This document shows, piece by piece, positions 48,254-60,588 of a DNA stretch of 64,000 nucleotides; within the stretch, counting starts at the first letter, position 1, and the number at the start of each line of letters is the position of its first letter. The stretch covers positions 16,708,594 through 16,772,593 of the forward strand of contig CM053259.1 of NCBI GenBank assembly GCA_028583405.1, written 5' to 3'. The notes under the pieces were generated by a model. That model ran no database searches, was not told where the DNA came from, and saw only the letters and a list, made by a program, of their open reading frames with translations. Source of the DNA: Pogonophryne albipinna (lineage: Eukaryota; Chordata; Actinopteri; Perciformes; Artedidraconidae). Made by a program: the position numbers and the translations under genes.

Positions 48254-48618
48254 AGAGGAGGTGGCTGTGCTGTGGTGATTGGTGATTGCAGTAACTCAGG
48301 GCACCTGGGTCTGGTGTCCTGCGGCTATTTAACGCCTCTCTGCTCCTCTCTGTTCTCTCTCTGCTTCTCCCTGCAGGCCACCGGTTTTGTTGAGTATGAT
48401 AGGAGTTTATTCAGTTGCTTTACTTTGTGCACTTCAACACTCTCACACACATACATGTCCATACAATCCTCACCCTGCATTTACATTACTGATACCACTG
48501 ACTTCCACACCTCATACTTTACTGGTTTTGACTTGTTTGTCTTAAATAAACACCATTACCTACCCGTTGATATGTTGTGTCTCCTTTTTGTTGTGGCCTT
48601 TTGAGCCAGGTCGCAACA
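48226..48618 (+). repeat. 3' LTR, 393 bp
   Basis: Same sequence as the 5' LTR except for one missing base. It is followed by the target duplication AATGC. Its AATAAA near 48546 lies in the sense direction of stt3b. Confidence 0.96.
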
Positions 48619-48623
48619 AATGC

Positions 48624-49602
48624 GCTCTAATCCCAAAGTTTCATTTCTTATAAATGTTTGAAATAGTATAAATATCACTGAGTAAATCACGAAAAGGATT
48701 ACACCTAAATTATAAAGGTTCTTCCCAACAATCATAATGTTTGTCTGCCTCTTTTTATAGACAGGTAGACTTTCCTTATGTTTACAGCAGGTATTACAAA
48801 GACATAGTATAGGGAATATGGCACATGTAAACATTAACCAAAGAGCAAATGTGTTGTTTAACTTCTAAGACATATAATATAAGATTTTCCCACTTGTTTA
48901 CCTCATCATTTTTTACTTTGAACGATCCCCCGAACCTCACCTTTTAAGTTTTGAAGACCAATCCGAAAACTTCCACCGGTACTATTAGATTTAGGAACAG
49001 GAAATGTGTGTTAGGGACATCTGTCACTACGCTGTTCTAATGGCTTCTTGTCACCCTGTGTGTACGGACAATACGTCTCAAAGTGAGGCAGGTGTTCCTT
49101 GCAGCAGCCATCACTGCCTCTCAAGGTGATGTCATCAGCCAAGCAGTGCCATCAAAAAAATCCCCCTCCACTCACCTACCACCTCTCGTGTCTTCTGTTC
49201 TATTTGGCAAGGGCCCTGAAAAACAATCATCGCGGCCATGCACCACTGCTTCCCATTATCAGTCTCATTTACCCACATTTGTCTTTGCGTTTGCTTTCCT
49301 ACCCTCTGTGTTTTTTCCCATCTCATCTCCCTTTAATTGTCTCCTTTTGTCCCTCCCATTGTTTTGTTATAGCTGCATTCGGCTTTTTCTTTCTTGTTCA
49401 TCGCATCTTGCTCTTTCTTCCTGTATCTCATTATTGTTCGTTCTTTCTTTCCCTCTCCTTCTTTACACCTCGTTCTTTTCTCCATTTGGCAAAAATGCAC
49501 AATCTTTTAAGTCCAAGTCCAATCTTCATTACCCGACTCCTTCAATTCATCTGCTAATAACCCATTCAACTCAACTCGCTTAATCTGTGTTTACCCAATC
49601 CC

Positions 49603-49637
<35 letters not shown>

Positions 49638-50488
49638 TTGCAAACCCTCCCATAATCTATAATTGAATCCCCCACACACCCAAGAGAGATGCTTTTTTTT
49701 TAACATCACAGCTCTTCTTTACATGAGCACATACACACAGTCACACTGCCTTGCTCCAGCCCCATGCACCATGCCTACATTGTTGCAACAGTAATTCCAC
49801 TCTTTCTTTCAGGCTCACATTTAATTAGCTGGACAGGCACCACGCTGTGTGACTTGTGTGTCTTGACAAAGAGAGTGGAGACTGGGGGGCTGGGGCAGTT
49901 GGAAAAGGAGGTTAAGGCACCAGTTGCCACATGCCTCTGAAAGGACAACGCAACGCTGCACGCTAGCTTTGGCTCAGCTTGACTGGGAATATTGTCTGAA
50001 GAGAACACATCAGCTTGCACAGAAACTATTGTCATCCTTATCACGCTTGTTTTCACTCTCAAACAATAGAAGCAAAGACTGAACATGGAGCTATTTATGG
50101 GAAAAGTGTAATGGGGGTTGTGCCTTTGGCAATGTACACTCAATTGCCAGTTAACACCTTGCTTAAACAAATTTAATCTAATAATACAGCCTTCCAATTT
50201 AGCATCCGGTCTGTTTGATATTGTGTCTTTCGAAGGCCAAGGAGATTTGGAGAGAGGATTGCTGGTGTTGTTATAGTGTGTAGTGGTACAGAAAGCGTTA
50301 GCTAAAAGATTGTCAATGTCAAGGCTGAATGTTTAGTGGATTTCAACAATGGGAATGAGGCCGTACCCTCATGATATTTTAAAACAAACTTTCTCCTTGA
50401 GCGAGACTAGGTTATACACAATGACAAACAGACCGGATTAAGGGAAAGTAGATAAAAAACATTTTATTTCTCTGTAGGGTCCTTTCCA
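48624..50488. other. Intronic sequence with a CA microsatellite
   Basis: No exon supported. Pyrimidine-rich at 49250-49490, which creates long but featureless open frames. (CA)n at about 49602-49633. Confidence 0.5.
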
Positions 50489-51536
50489 TAATATTGTCAG
50501 AGACAACAACAATATAAGCCCGTCAGTGGCAAAGAAAACAAGTATATTTGTGGAAATTGCCCAACAAGATTACATTCTGAAAATATCATCTCGGTTGAAA
50601 AATACTGAAGTTACCCTATATACAGTAAATATAGCTTTGTATAAATCCCAGATCCACTTACAAAGAGAAAAGGCAACTATCGCAATATTGGGAAAAGCCA
50701 GATACATTCTGGACTATAACTCATTGCATACTCTATATAACACACTAATATTGCCATATCTGATTTACTGTGTGGAGATTTGGGGAAACACGTACAAAAC
50801 CAACCTACAGCCGTTATGCACATTACAAAAAAGGGCTATAAGAGTTATCAATAATGTTGGATATCTTGAACACACTAATGTATTATTTTTGAAGTCACAC
50901 ATATTGAAGTTCATTGATCTGGTTAAATTTAAAACGGCACAAATCATGTACAGAGCCAGACATAATCTACTTCCTAGGAAATTAAAAACATTGTTCGTAG
51001 ACAGAGAGGGTGGGTATAATTTGAGAGGAAATCTACATTTTAAACAACTCAAGGTCAGACAACTCTGAGAAGTATGAGTATAACAATCTGTGGGGTGATT
51101 TTATGGAATGGTTTGGAGCAGGAGTTAAAACAAAGCACAAGCATAATTCAGTTTAAAAGGATGTACAGAAACACTTTTTTGGAAAACTATGAGAATGAAG
51201 AAAGGTGATTGAAGATGAGAAATGATTGTATATGTATGTATAAATATAAATGTATGTAGGAATAACTTGCATAATGATTTAAAGGACAATCATTGATCAA
51301 GTAAGGGGTGGGAATTAATAAGCATTTGCTTCCTCCTACTCCCTTTCGGACACATATGATTTATTATTATTATTAATATGAAAACTTTTTTTTTGTTTTT
51401 TTGTTGAATATACAAATATTACTATGAATGTGGATAAATACTGTATTATAACAATACGGTATACTGTTTTTTCACATTTGTTATTTGTTATTTTTTAATC
51501 TGTTCGAAATAAAGACTGAAATGAAATGAAGAGTGT
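50489..51536 (+). mobile_element. 5'-truncated LINE (L2/CR1-like group), 3' end
   Basis: The frame at 50526-51068 contains the reverse-transcriptase thumb and C-terminal region: KARYILDYNSLHTLYNTLIL, PYLIYCVEIWGNTYKTNLQP, LQKRAIRVINNVGY and REGGYNLRGNL. After VRQ a one-base deletion shifts the frame, and the protein continues as LRSMSITICGVILWNGLEQE to about 51208. The 3' UTR holds the block GCTTCCTCCTACTCCC and the element ends in AATAAAGACTGAAATGAAAT. A short tandem tail is typical of the L2/CR1-like groups, not of L1. The catalytic fingers and palm are missing, so it is dead. Confidence 0.82.
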
Positions 51537-52576
51537 CTCTATACTGAAGTCACAGGACCAGTACATGTTCTGAAAAACAGTAGGGAGTTGGAGCTGTAAA
51601 GGTTTCTGGGATGTGACAAAATATGATTTATATGCTCCAGATTTAATTAAAATGATTGACCTTTGCTTGTAATATTAAAACAACCCAATTCTCGCATAGA
51701 AAAATAAATCTCATAGTTTTAGTACTGTTGACCCAAACAGAGCAAAGAGGCCATAAAACAACCAGAGCTGCGCCTTGGTACAGGAGAGAATGATAATCAG
51801 GTCACCACTGACCTACTTACTGTGGCCACTGCTTAAGGACGTTTTAGTTTGTTATCGTGTAGTGAATTGATCTGTCCGTCAGTGACGCTCTGCTGGGTAT
51901 TCAGGCTAGTCGAGACTATCTTGGTCCACGATCATTGATCCACCCCCATCAGAAGATCTCAGGCCTTGTTGGATATGATTATGCTACATGACACCCTCCC
52001 CTCCTCCATCTGACTGGAAAGAGCACCATTTAAATGTGTATCTGTGTGCGTGTGCGCTTGCAACTTTTTCATTATCTCTGTGTTTCTTTTTGTAAATGTT
52101 AATGTGTACTCGTGCCTGCTTTATCGGCCTGTGGCGGGAATGAAAGCTTGTTTACAAGATGTTTTTGTTGGCTTAGACTGAGCTTCTCTCCCCTCATCCG
52201 CTCTCTCCCCAGAGATGAATGTTCTACACCCTCTATGATCATTAAACTGTGATCAATAAACTGCTTTTTAAAGACTAACACAATGTGAATGTAGCACACT
52301 CGCTCCATCCTATGTGTAAGTTTGTACACACACACACACATTTCATTTCACGTTATTTTCCGAATGTCGTGACTCACTCAAATCTGTTGAATCACAATGT
52401 AAATACAGCTTTCAATGGGATAATGACTTGGCAAACAGTTTAGAAAAACAAACATCATGCCATGTTATGATAAGGTTAATCCTAGGGTGCTTTAGTTTCT
52501 AATGTCCCTAAACCTTGAGTCTACATGAAGCATCTTTAGATATATTTAAAGCATATTCTCTTTTTTTCTCTTGTAG
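51537..52576. other. 3' part of an stt3b intron
   Basis: No repeat other than a short CA run at 52327-52342. Acceptor TCTCTTGTAG lies before 52577. Confidence 0.6.
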
Positions 52577-52642
52577 GTGAAGTCGGTGAAGACGGGATCT
52601 GTATTCTGGGCTATTGGCTGTTGTCTCTCATACTTCTATATG
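52577..52642 (+). CDS. stt3b: stt3b internal exon (probably exon 4)
   Basis: Sixty-six bases, 22 codons, phase 0 at both ends (acceptor TTGTAG, donor GTGAGT). It encodes VKSVKTGSVFW and then AIGCCLSYFYM, a short amphipathic start and a membrane helix. It follows ...YYLW of the previous exon and leads into VSAWGGYV of the next. The VKSVKTGSVFW text is the STT3B version. Confidence 0.95.
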
Positions 52643-55600
52643 GTGAGTGATTTCAACTTGTATTGCCATTTTACCAATTTATTCGTAAATATATGACTTG
52701 TTTATGTGATTTGTGTTTATTTTGCTTTTGTTTATGTTTCACTGCTGTGCAACAAAACCACCCTTGTGGAACTGAAACAGGGATTGTCTGCCTGAGCCAC
52801 TGTTTTGGTTTTTTACCTTTTCAATCAATTGTTGTTTTCAGCTTTTATCAACTTCTCTTTCTTTTCTATGATTTGAGTAAGAAATAAAAAAGCTTGGTGT
52901 AAAAAAGCTGCAACGTCATAAACATCTGTTCACCTTAAGCAACAAGGGATTTGGTGTTATTCGTTTTCAGTAAAAATGCGTTGTCACTTTCACCAGACTT
53001 CTTCCCTACTATGAAATGAATGCCATGCAAGTGTCTCTGGTAAACTAGATTTAAAAAGCATGTTTCTCCAAACAATCCAACTTTATATGTATTAAGAGCT
53101 AGTTTCAAATTCAGATCTGGTTCTTTATAATTAACTGTGCTTCCGTGACGGTAGTATTGGGGGGGGGGGGGGGGAAGAGAGGGTTTCTCTGTCCAGGAAG
53201 CACATGGCAAGGATTGTAAAAATAGGAGGAGCGACTCTTGTCTGCATTATTTATGATTTCAGGCAGAAACCCATCAGGGGATTGATGAGAGAGTTGAGAT
53301 AAAAAGACGATCCGTGCGCATTGCCTCAGCACCAGATTGTTTGCGTGTGTGTGTGTCTGAGGGAGCCCGAGTGCCAATGAAAACCTCCAGCTTCTTGCTC
53401 ATTCCAGGCTTAATCTCAGTGGCCGGCTTCCAGACAGATATCAAATAAAACAGATTACCGAAATCCAGCTTTATCGATCACACTGGGCCACAGAACGCGA
53501 GGGGCGTGGAGAGGAGGTGGGCGATATAGGAGTTGTGGAAAGATGAATAGAATTGGAGACAAAGCAGAAAATGGAGAAAAGGCACAGACAAAAGGATAAA
53601 GAGAGGTGTGGAAAGATAAGGGGGAACAGGACATGGTGGACAGAGAGATGGGAAGAAATGATAAGGAGATGTGACTTCCTCACTTGCAATGGGAACATTA
53701 AGTCTCCAAGCTTCATTCTCCTTAATACCACTTCCTCTCCCTGACACCCTCTCTCTCCCTTCCTCTGTGATTTGATGTTTCTCTGAACTGTATCTGCAGC
53801 CCACCCACTGAAGCAGATGAGTCCTCTGGCAGTGAGCCGCAAACTAGTCTTGTATGTCTCCATCTTAAACGCCTCCACTGTCCCCTTTGGTCCCACACAC
53901 CAAGCACTGCATCCACTTGTTGACCCGTCCTTTCTTTATCACCTTACACCCTCATTTTAATCAGGATGAAGCCAAGGCTACCTTTCCTGTTAGGAATTAA
54001 TTGAATGCGACACTTGTAAAGCAGATATGGAGACAGAGAGGGACAGATCCCCCTGTCTGGATATTAGTACTATCAGCAGGGACAGGACAGAGGGGGACAG
54101 GATTAAGACAGGGTTCCAGCACAGTAGGACCTCACTGATGGACAGAAGCCACAGGAACCATTCGGGCAGCTGCACAGCATCCTCCTTTCATCCCTCCAGG
54201 GGTGAGGGTGGAGTGAGGGGTAAACAGAGGACATAGCAAAAGCAGATGCACTGCACTCATTCCCAAAGCTTTGGCTTACTTTCCTCTCTAAAGCCTTCAA
54301 AGTCCCCTCGAGCAGAACAACCTGTAACACCAAAAGCTCCTTTGCTTAATGAAGTATTGATTAAATGCTCAGAACAGAAGACTCCTCTGGTGATTAAAAA
54401 TATGTCCCTTTGTTTAAAAATGTAAAATACTTATTTTACTTTGTAGTGCTTAGCTGAAAGTACAGCGAAAAAGATCTCCTAGCATGGCTGTTGACTTTAA
54501 GGTGCTACGTTTTTGACAGATTTATCCCCAATTAACCCCTCCTGACAATCGGAGTGCAAATCTGATTTGAAATCGGAAAATCAGTTAGGATTAGAGTTCC
54601 ATTGTGAGCAGGAAACTGGCCTATTCCCAAGCAGCTATCACTACCTGACTCGTATGTAAGAATACATACACACAGATTCACTGAGCCATCTGTGTAGTAA
54701 CCTTTTTGTTCATCCCCTATCATTAAGGGTCTTTTATTCTCAATGTCATCTTAAAGTGTTTCTAATGATCCAGAGAGTCACTGTTGGTGTTGTAGAGGGT
54801 GGCGTTAGTAAATAAGCGCACAAGAATAAATCGCATGAGGCTACAAACACTTGCAGACACACACACACACACTAACACACGAGCAGAGTAAAACCCTTCT
54901 TCCTGTTGCATGCTGTGTTCTCTATATCGTCTTCAGAGTGGCCTTGCGGTCATCAGATAAGCCCGGTTTGAAATACAGAGTGATAACGGCCCCAAACATT
55001 TTCTAAATCCTGCCCTCAGCTGATGGCCTGTGGCTCGGGCAAAGGTCTGGCAGTTTGAGCCATCATTTGAAATAGTGCTTGTTCTTGCACACTCACACAC
55101 AGCCTTGCTTTTCTGTCTTGAGCATTCATCTCTGTGTCGTCTTGTAATATGTCCAGATGGCAGGTTTTTCTTTTGGTTGATTGTACTGGCATGATCCCAA
55201 AACTGGAGGTAAATCTGCTCTCAGGTTGCATTGTAGAGTTTCCTGAATCAAAGATACCGTTGTCATATCACGTATTGATATCTGACTTTAAAAACGTGTA
55301 CATTGCATGTTAACACGCTGAATTGAGAAGGGTAACATAAATATGAACATGTATGCAATATTAATGTGAACATTCTCCTATGTTAATCTTAAGTTATAGC
55401 ACCACTGTACTATATGTTCAAGCTGCTGCTAAATACAATACATCACAAAAAGAAATTGATACATTTTCTCAACTAAAGCCATATTTTGACCATTATAATA
55501 CAATTTTTGTAAGTGAGCTATTTTAAAACCCATGACAAGCCCGGTTTTATTTTTCCTAAACCCTTGGAAATAGTAACCATGGGAATATTTCCGATCACTA

Positions 55601-57099
55601 TCTTCCATTTCTCCACCATGGCATTAAACCTCTAAACCCAGTTATACCCCAAGGGAAAACAAGCCTTACATGTAATGTTGACTAAGTCAATAATGCCCCT
55701 TAATGACGCCAGAGAGTCTAACTCAGAGAGATCAATATTTTTAAAACATTCGGTTGGTTTTTGTGACATGGAGACGCGTCCAACTTGTCTTTGTGCCTGC
55801 AGCCAGATTTGATCAAATGCAGAGGAAGAGGGGGTTGAATTGCAGTTTCCTCTTTCCTCTTTCTGTATCATTACATACTCACTAGAAATTGAAAAGTGTT
55901 ATGTTTTTGCATCCACAGTGGCGCTGCACACTGCCTTTCCACTTTTCTATTTGTAGTCAGCTCCAAGTCAGTCAGCTACAAAGACTGGATCAGTCTGAGT
56001 CTGTAGTTCAAGTCATTTCTGGTTTTCATTGGAGATACTTCCCCCATGTCACTAATTGGCGGTCACCATCTGAGAGAAAATATGCTAACCACTGCCAAAA
56101 TAGAATTGCTTCTAATCGTTCAGCTTGGAACTTATTTTGACTGCAGGAGTGTTATGAATGCTCCTCATCGTACTGAGCAGGTGCAATGTGGCTCTTTCTG
56201 ACAAGCTGTTCAAAACAAAAGTTGCTCTCATGCAATCTCTTTTCCTGTCTAATGCATTCTCTGCTGTCTCTCCCTCTTTCTCGGTTGCACTTTCTAATGC
56301 TTTACAACGGTCTTTTCCCTTTGTCTTTCTTTCTCTATCTCAACAACCCTTTTCTAAGCTCTCCTCTCTGCCTGTCTAGTGCTCTCACACTTAACATTTG
56401 CCTTTTTTGCTGGTACTTGAAAACTTGTCTGTTTTTTGTAGAGCTCTTTAACTGTCCCGAAACCCAGCGTTGTGATATTTAGCGTTGCTCAAAAACAGTT
56501 TAGGTATAATTTTAGCCGAGCCTATATCGGTCCATCCAGCATGAAAAGTACGATTGCATTTTTATAGATTCTTTATATGTCAGGTTTTAATTAATGTGAG
56601 CAGAAGCAGTACAACGGCTGATCTGGGATAATGCTATTCAAGGCCTTTTCATTCTTCTCTTTTTTGTAGGGGTCACTTGTGTTTTATATCCGTACTTACT
56701 CTCTATTTGATTAGAATGATGTTTGAGAATGGAATTCATTAGAATTTTTGAATTGAGCTTCTCTTATCCTAGCAGACACATAAGCCAGTCCTCACCCATT
56801 CACACACTTGCACAGTATAAGGTGCCACCCGCTTATCAGGAGTGATGAACATTGACACACACACCCACTGAGGTTCAGTATCTTGCCCAAGGACACTTCG
56901 ACATGTACCAACCTTTTGTTAAGTGTAGGATCCTCGGCCACAGCTGCACGGAACAAATATATGTTACAAAGACTTTCTGGTTTCCTTCCCAAACAATTTC
57001 AACATATTGTGGCAGCTCTGTGATAACCGTTTATCTTCAGGTCTGCTTTCAGTTTTGAGGTTTCCAGGCAAACCTTTCATTTTTCCTGCAAAGCTGATA
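52643..57099. other. stt3b intron, mostly unassigned
   Basis: A poly-G run at 53160-53174 and short CA runs (54858-54872, 55097) are present. Long frames at 53471-53896 (-) come from purine-rich low-complexity DNA. No exon found. Confidence 0.5.
56782..56960. repeat. Common fish interspersed repeat fragment
   Basis: The segment has CCATTCACACACTTGCACAG, AAGGTGCCACCCGCTTATCA, GAGGTTCAGTATCTTGCCCA and AGGACACTTCGACATG in order. This combination is recurrent in teleost introns and looks like part of a retroposon. I cannot assign the family or the ends. Confidence 0.55.
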
Positions 57100-57619
57100 C
57101 AGGGGGTCCGCGGGGTCTTAAAAAGTATTAAAAGTTGATAAATCCATTTAGCGAAAATTAAGGCTATTAAAAAGTATTAAACGGCATTTTCCAAGGTATT
57201 ACATTTTGTAGCTTGTTTTCAATAAGTATATAAATTGTCCTAAGAGGTTGTATTCTACAGTCTGCCTGAATGTAATCATTGCGTAGGAGTGTAGTGTGAT
57301 TCTGTGGAGTTTATTTATGGCATCCCGTTGGATTTGACGTCATCTGAACAGGACATCGCACGCTCACTGCTTGATAGCGCGCGAAGGTCCGTTTACGCCG
57401 GTTGTTAAAAAACATCGTTATGGGGAAATGCAAGTTTGCGTCCAAATGGTTGGAAGATAAGGAGGAAGGACAATCAATACTGTGTATAGTAAATGTGAGG
57501 TAAAGTGTGTCGCCAAGGTAACCGGTTAAAACTCAAAGTGGCGATGAGGTCTTAAAATGTATGGAAAGGGTCTTAAAATAGGTCTTACATTTGACTTCAG
57601 GATTCCTGCATATACCCTG
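57100..57619. mobile_element. Small hAT-like non-autonomous element, about 520 bp
   Basis: It starts CAGGGGGTCCGCGGGGTCTT followed by AAAAAGTATTAAAAG, and ends with GACTTCAGGATTCCTGCATA then TACCCTG. The CAGGG...CCCTG termini and repeated TCTTAAAA words in both arms fit a fish hAT-type MITE. No perfect 8-bp target duplication is visible. Confidence 0.6.
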
Positions 57620-57753
57620 TGATAAGTAACCAAATAACACGAAAGCCTCAACTCAGCTTGGTGACCTTGTTTGAAATAAATAAATGAAGAATGTTTGATC
57701 ATATGAAATTCAGCAGTCTGACTGACATTACTATTTTAATGTGTGTGTTCCAG

Positions 57754-57853
57754 GTGTCCGCATGGGGAGGTTATGTGTTCATTATCAACCTGATTCCTCT
57801 GCACGTGTTTGTGCTGATGCTGATGCAACGCTACAGCAAAAGAGTCTACATCG
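57754..57853 (+). CDS. stt3b: stt3b internal exon (probably exon 5)
   Basis: 100 bases, with acceptor TGTTCCAG and donor GTAAGC. It starts in phase 0 and ends with one base of an Ala codon completed by the next exon. It encodes [20 protein letters not shown] and then [13 protein letters not shown]. These are two hydrophobic stretches joined by a polar turn, matching the STT3B helix region. A CA microsatellite follows almost immediately in the intron (57859-57882). Confidence 0.96.
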
Positions 57854-59292
57854 GTAAGCTACACACACACACACACACACACATTAACTTGAAGTACTTG
57901 ATGTTTAAAGCACCCCCACAAACTGTTGTTGAAATTGAAACTGACATTCTTTTCAGATCCTCTTCCATTTGAATAGAATTGTATGCAATAAACAGAACAA
58001 AAACCACTACTCCTTCAGTTGCGTTTCCCAGCATCGTTGCCGAAGCATTTGACCCTGAAACGAGCTCAAATGCTTGTGCTCATCTTTCACAACCGTAAGC
58101 GTTCCATCATCTGCAGTGCAGACGTGATCCACACACCCACACACCACTTAACAGTAAACGCAGCCACCTGCTACCTGATCTATTCGTTTTTTTGTGTGCA
58201 AATACGAGCGACAGAACGCTGGTGAAGAGGGTAGGCTTATTATTCCAGCGAACAACCCAGTGTCACAGCACACACCGACCAGCCTTGGCACATTATGTGT
58301 TGGCTCAGAGAATCACCACACATTCGTCCTCAGCTTGAATACGAGCTCGCGACAGGCAATTCTGTTGTGATCAAGAAAAAAACCACGGTGTAAAGTATAT
58401 TTTTCACATGATTATATGTTGTATCTATTGTAACTGCAAATCGTGGTCCTTAAGAGTTTTGAAAATAAATGACGGTCTCTCCACAGTGAGATGGTTTTGA
58501 CCTACCTCTGCTCTATCTCCAAACTATTATTCAGCCATGACATTGTACTTGGCGATGCGGCGCTGTTATATCAAGTGGAAAATATCCCTTCTTTGTCCCT
58601 CAAAGATGTCTGCCGCAGAAATATCATCCTGCAACTTCATGCACCTTTTGGTAGCTAATGAGAGATGGAGAAATATGTCGACACGATGTGGCGGAAAAGA
58701 CATTAGGTCCTTATCACATTGCTCACCTTCTCTCCTCTTTACATATTGCAGCTCCCCTCTTTAGAGCCAGGTGTCTCTCTCACTAAGAGGGAACATGAAA
58801 AAAAGAGAAAAAATCCCGGTTTAATAAAATGCCTCGCGGTCTATGTTCCCTCACATTTCATCTCTCCCTGTCTTGAGTCAATAGCAGATGTGTGAGTAAG
58901 AGTTAGCTGAGGGCGACCACAACTTCTTCAAAAACCAGGCACACTCTTCAGGAAGAGTATGAAATCTTAATTAAGATGGTGCGTCTGCGAATCGGTTCCC
59001 CCCCAGCTACAAAGGTGGGAGTCGCACTGTTCTCAGCACCGTCGTCACACTCCAGGCCTCCCGTCACACCGCACAGAGCCAGCTCCCGTTTTCACAGTAA
59101 ATGACATTAGATCAGGTATTTTGTATTTACTCACTCAAGAGTAAGGCCGCGGAAATCAATAGACTTTAAATACTTCTGTTGAGGTTGATTTCCCTTAGAA
59201 GCATCCAAACTGTAGTAGTGGAACAAAATGGAAGGTTTATAGTGCAATACGTTATTGCTTTATTTCTCATTTTGTCTCTTCTCTGTTTACAG
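57854..59292. other. stt3b intron
   Basis: Short intron of 1.4 kb with a CA repeat near its 5' end. No gene or recognised transposon. Confidence 0.65.
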
Positions 59293-59391
59293 CTTACAGC
59301 ACTTTCTACATTGTGGGTCTTGTACTGTCGATGCAGATCCCCTTTGTGGGCTTCCAGCCAATCAGGACCAGCGAGCACATGGCTGCTGCCG
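59293..59391 (+). CDS. stt3b: stt3b internal exon (probably exon 6)
   Basis: 99 bases, with acceptor TGTTTACAG and donor GTAAGT. The first two bases complete Ala. It then reads YSTFYIVGLVLSMQIPFVGF and QPIRTSEHMAAA, and one base of a Gly codon is left over. QPIRTSEHMAA is the STT3B form of a strongly conserved STT3 stretch (STT3A has a different text before SEHMAA). The next exon must lie beyond base 64000. Confidence 0.96.
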
Positions 59392-60083
59392 GTAAGTCTC
59401 ACTCTATCTCCTTCCAGAGTAGCTGATCCGGCGTTTCTTCTTAGATGAAGAAGTTCACTTCTGGAAAGTTTGAAGATGAGTGTCGTTCAGAGTGCACTGA
59501 TGAAGTCAGCGTTTCTTGGAAAATATCACTGCCTTATTTTTTCCAAGTTATGACTCAATAATACCTTTATCACCAAATGTCAGAGCTTCTCACAAGTAAG
59601 ACACATAGCAGCCATCAACTTTACTGTTATTTTCGTCCTCGTCCTCCTGTATCCTACAATCTAGTATGATTACATTCACAAATATTTTCCTCAGGAGTTG
59701 GAGGGTATTTATTTGATCTCACTAAATGCTAAAATCGCTCCAGTCAGTTACATTTTCAGAAAAACAGTTTACCATACTAACTTTATTAGATAATATGTTG
59801 GTGTTTACAACTTGATTTGCTGCCCAAGCCTGGCAAACACAATCTATTCATTCAGGTTTGATGGCATATTTATATTTTCTAAAAGATAGTTGTTTCAATG
59901 CTTACCTTGAATAACATCAAACATGTTTTGACATTATATGGAACAATCCTATTCCAAGTTACATACGTTTCTGAACTGACTGAATTCTTTATCCAAGGAC
60001 ACATAGTCACAATACAGAGATTGTATTCATGTTCACTTCTTCCAACTCTCCTGATGTATGGTGCAACACAAGAGAGAGGTTAA
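59392..60083. other. Start of the next stt3b intron, no feature seen
   Basis: AT-rich sequence without recognised repeats. Confidence 0.5.
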
Positions 60084-60458
60084 CCCCTAGTTTCCACCGG
60101 GTCCGTCTGCGCCGCGTTACGGCTGCGCCGCGGTTTTGGTCCGACCTCCTCTAGCGTCATAACCCACCGGGCGCATTTCAGAAGCGGAGCGTCTTGCCTG
60201 CCGGCTCGCAGTTTTTGTTGATTTGGGCATATTTCCTGGACAGACTACTTTGTACAGACAAAGTTCATAATAATAATAATATTCCAGTTATAAACGACAT
60301 TAATCAAAGATGTGTTGCTGTATTTTAGTGGTAAAAAAAATGCATTTATCCAGGGTTGCCAACTTTGGGTACCTGGCTGGAGTGAGATTTTGATATCATG
60401 GGTTTAATTACACGTATGCACACTAAATGACTGCTATCGCGTCCGTAGCGGGACCGTA

Positions 60459-60460
<2 letters not shown>

Positions 60461-60497
<37 letters not shown>
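60461..60497. repeat. (TA)n microsatellite
   Basis: About 18 TA units in the 3' part of the hAT element. Confidence 0.95.
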
Positions 60498-60501
<4 letters not shown>

Positions 60502-60588
60502 ATATTGGACATAGACTATAAAGGGCACAACGTTTCATTCACTAATGAAAGTCAAACACATGTTTGTTTCCACTGTTTTATTGTGACT

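Larger units (their letters stand above)
45048..48618 (+). mobile_element. Young non-autonomous Gypsy-type LTR retrotransposon with a host-gene fragment
   Basis: The element is 3571 bp, in the sense orientation of stt3b, within the intron between the exons at 40338 and 52577. It is flanked by a perfect 5-bp duplication AATGC (45043-45047 and 48619-48623). In order it has a 5' LTR, a tRNA-Pro primer site, one long Gag-protease frame, a host-derived HMG-box segment, a purine tract and a 3' LTR. Reverse transcriptase, RNase H and integrase are absent, so movement needs enzymes from a relative. The two LTRs differ by one base, so the insertion is recent. Confidence 0.93.

Noticed and set aside
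49083..49583. 166-codon Ser/Leu/Phe-rich frame
   Set aside because: Comes from a pyrimidine-rich low-complexity stretch. Two overlapping frames look the same.
53471..53896. 141-codon minus-strand frame
   Set aside because: Purine-rich low-complexity DNA, and similar frames occur in other phases.
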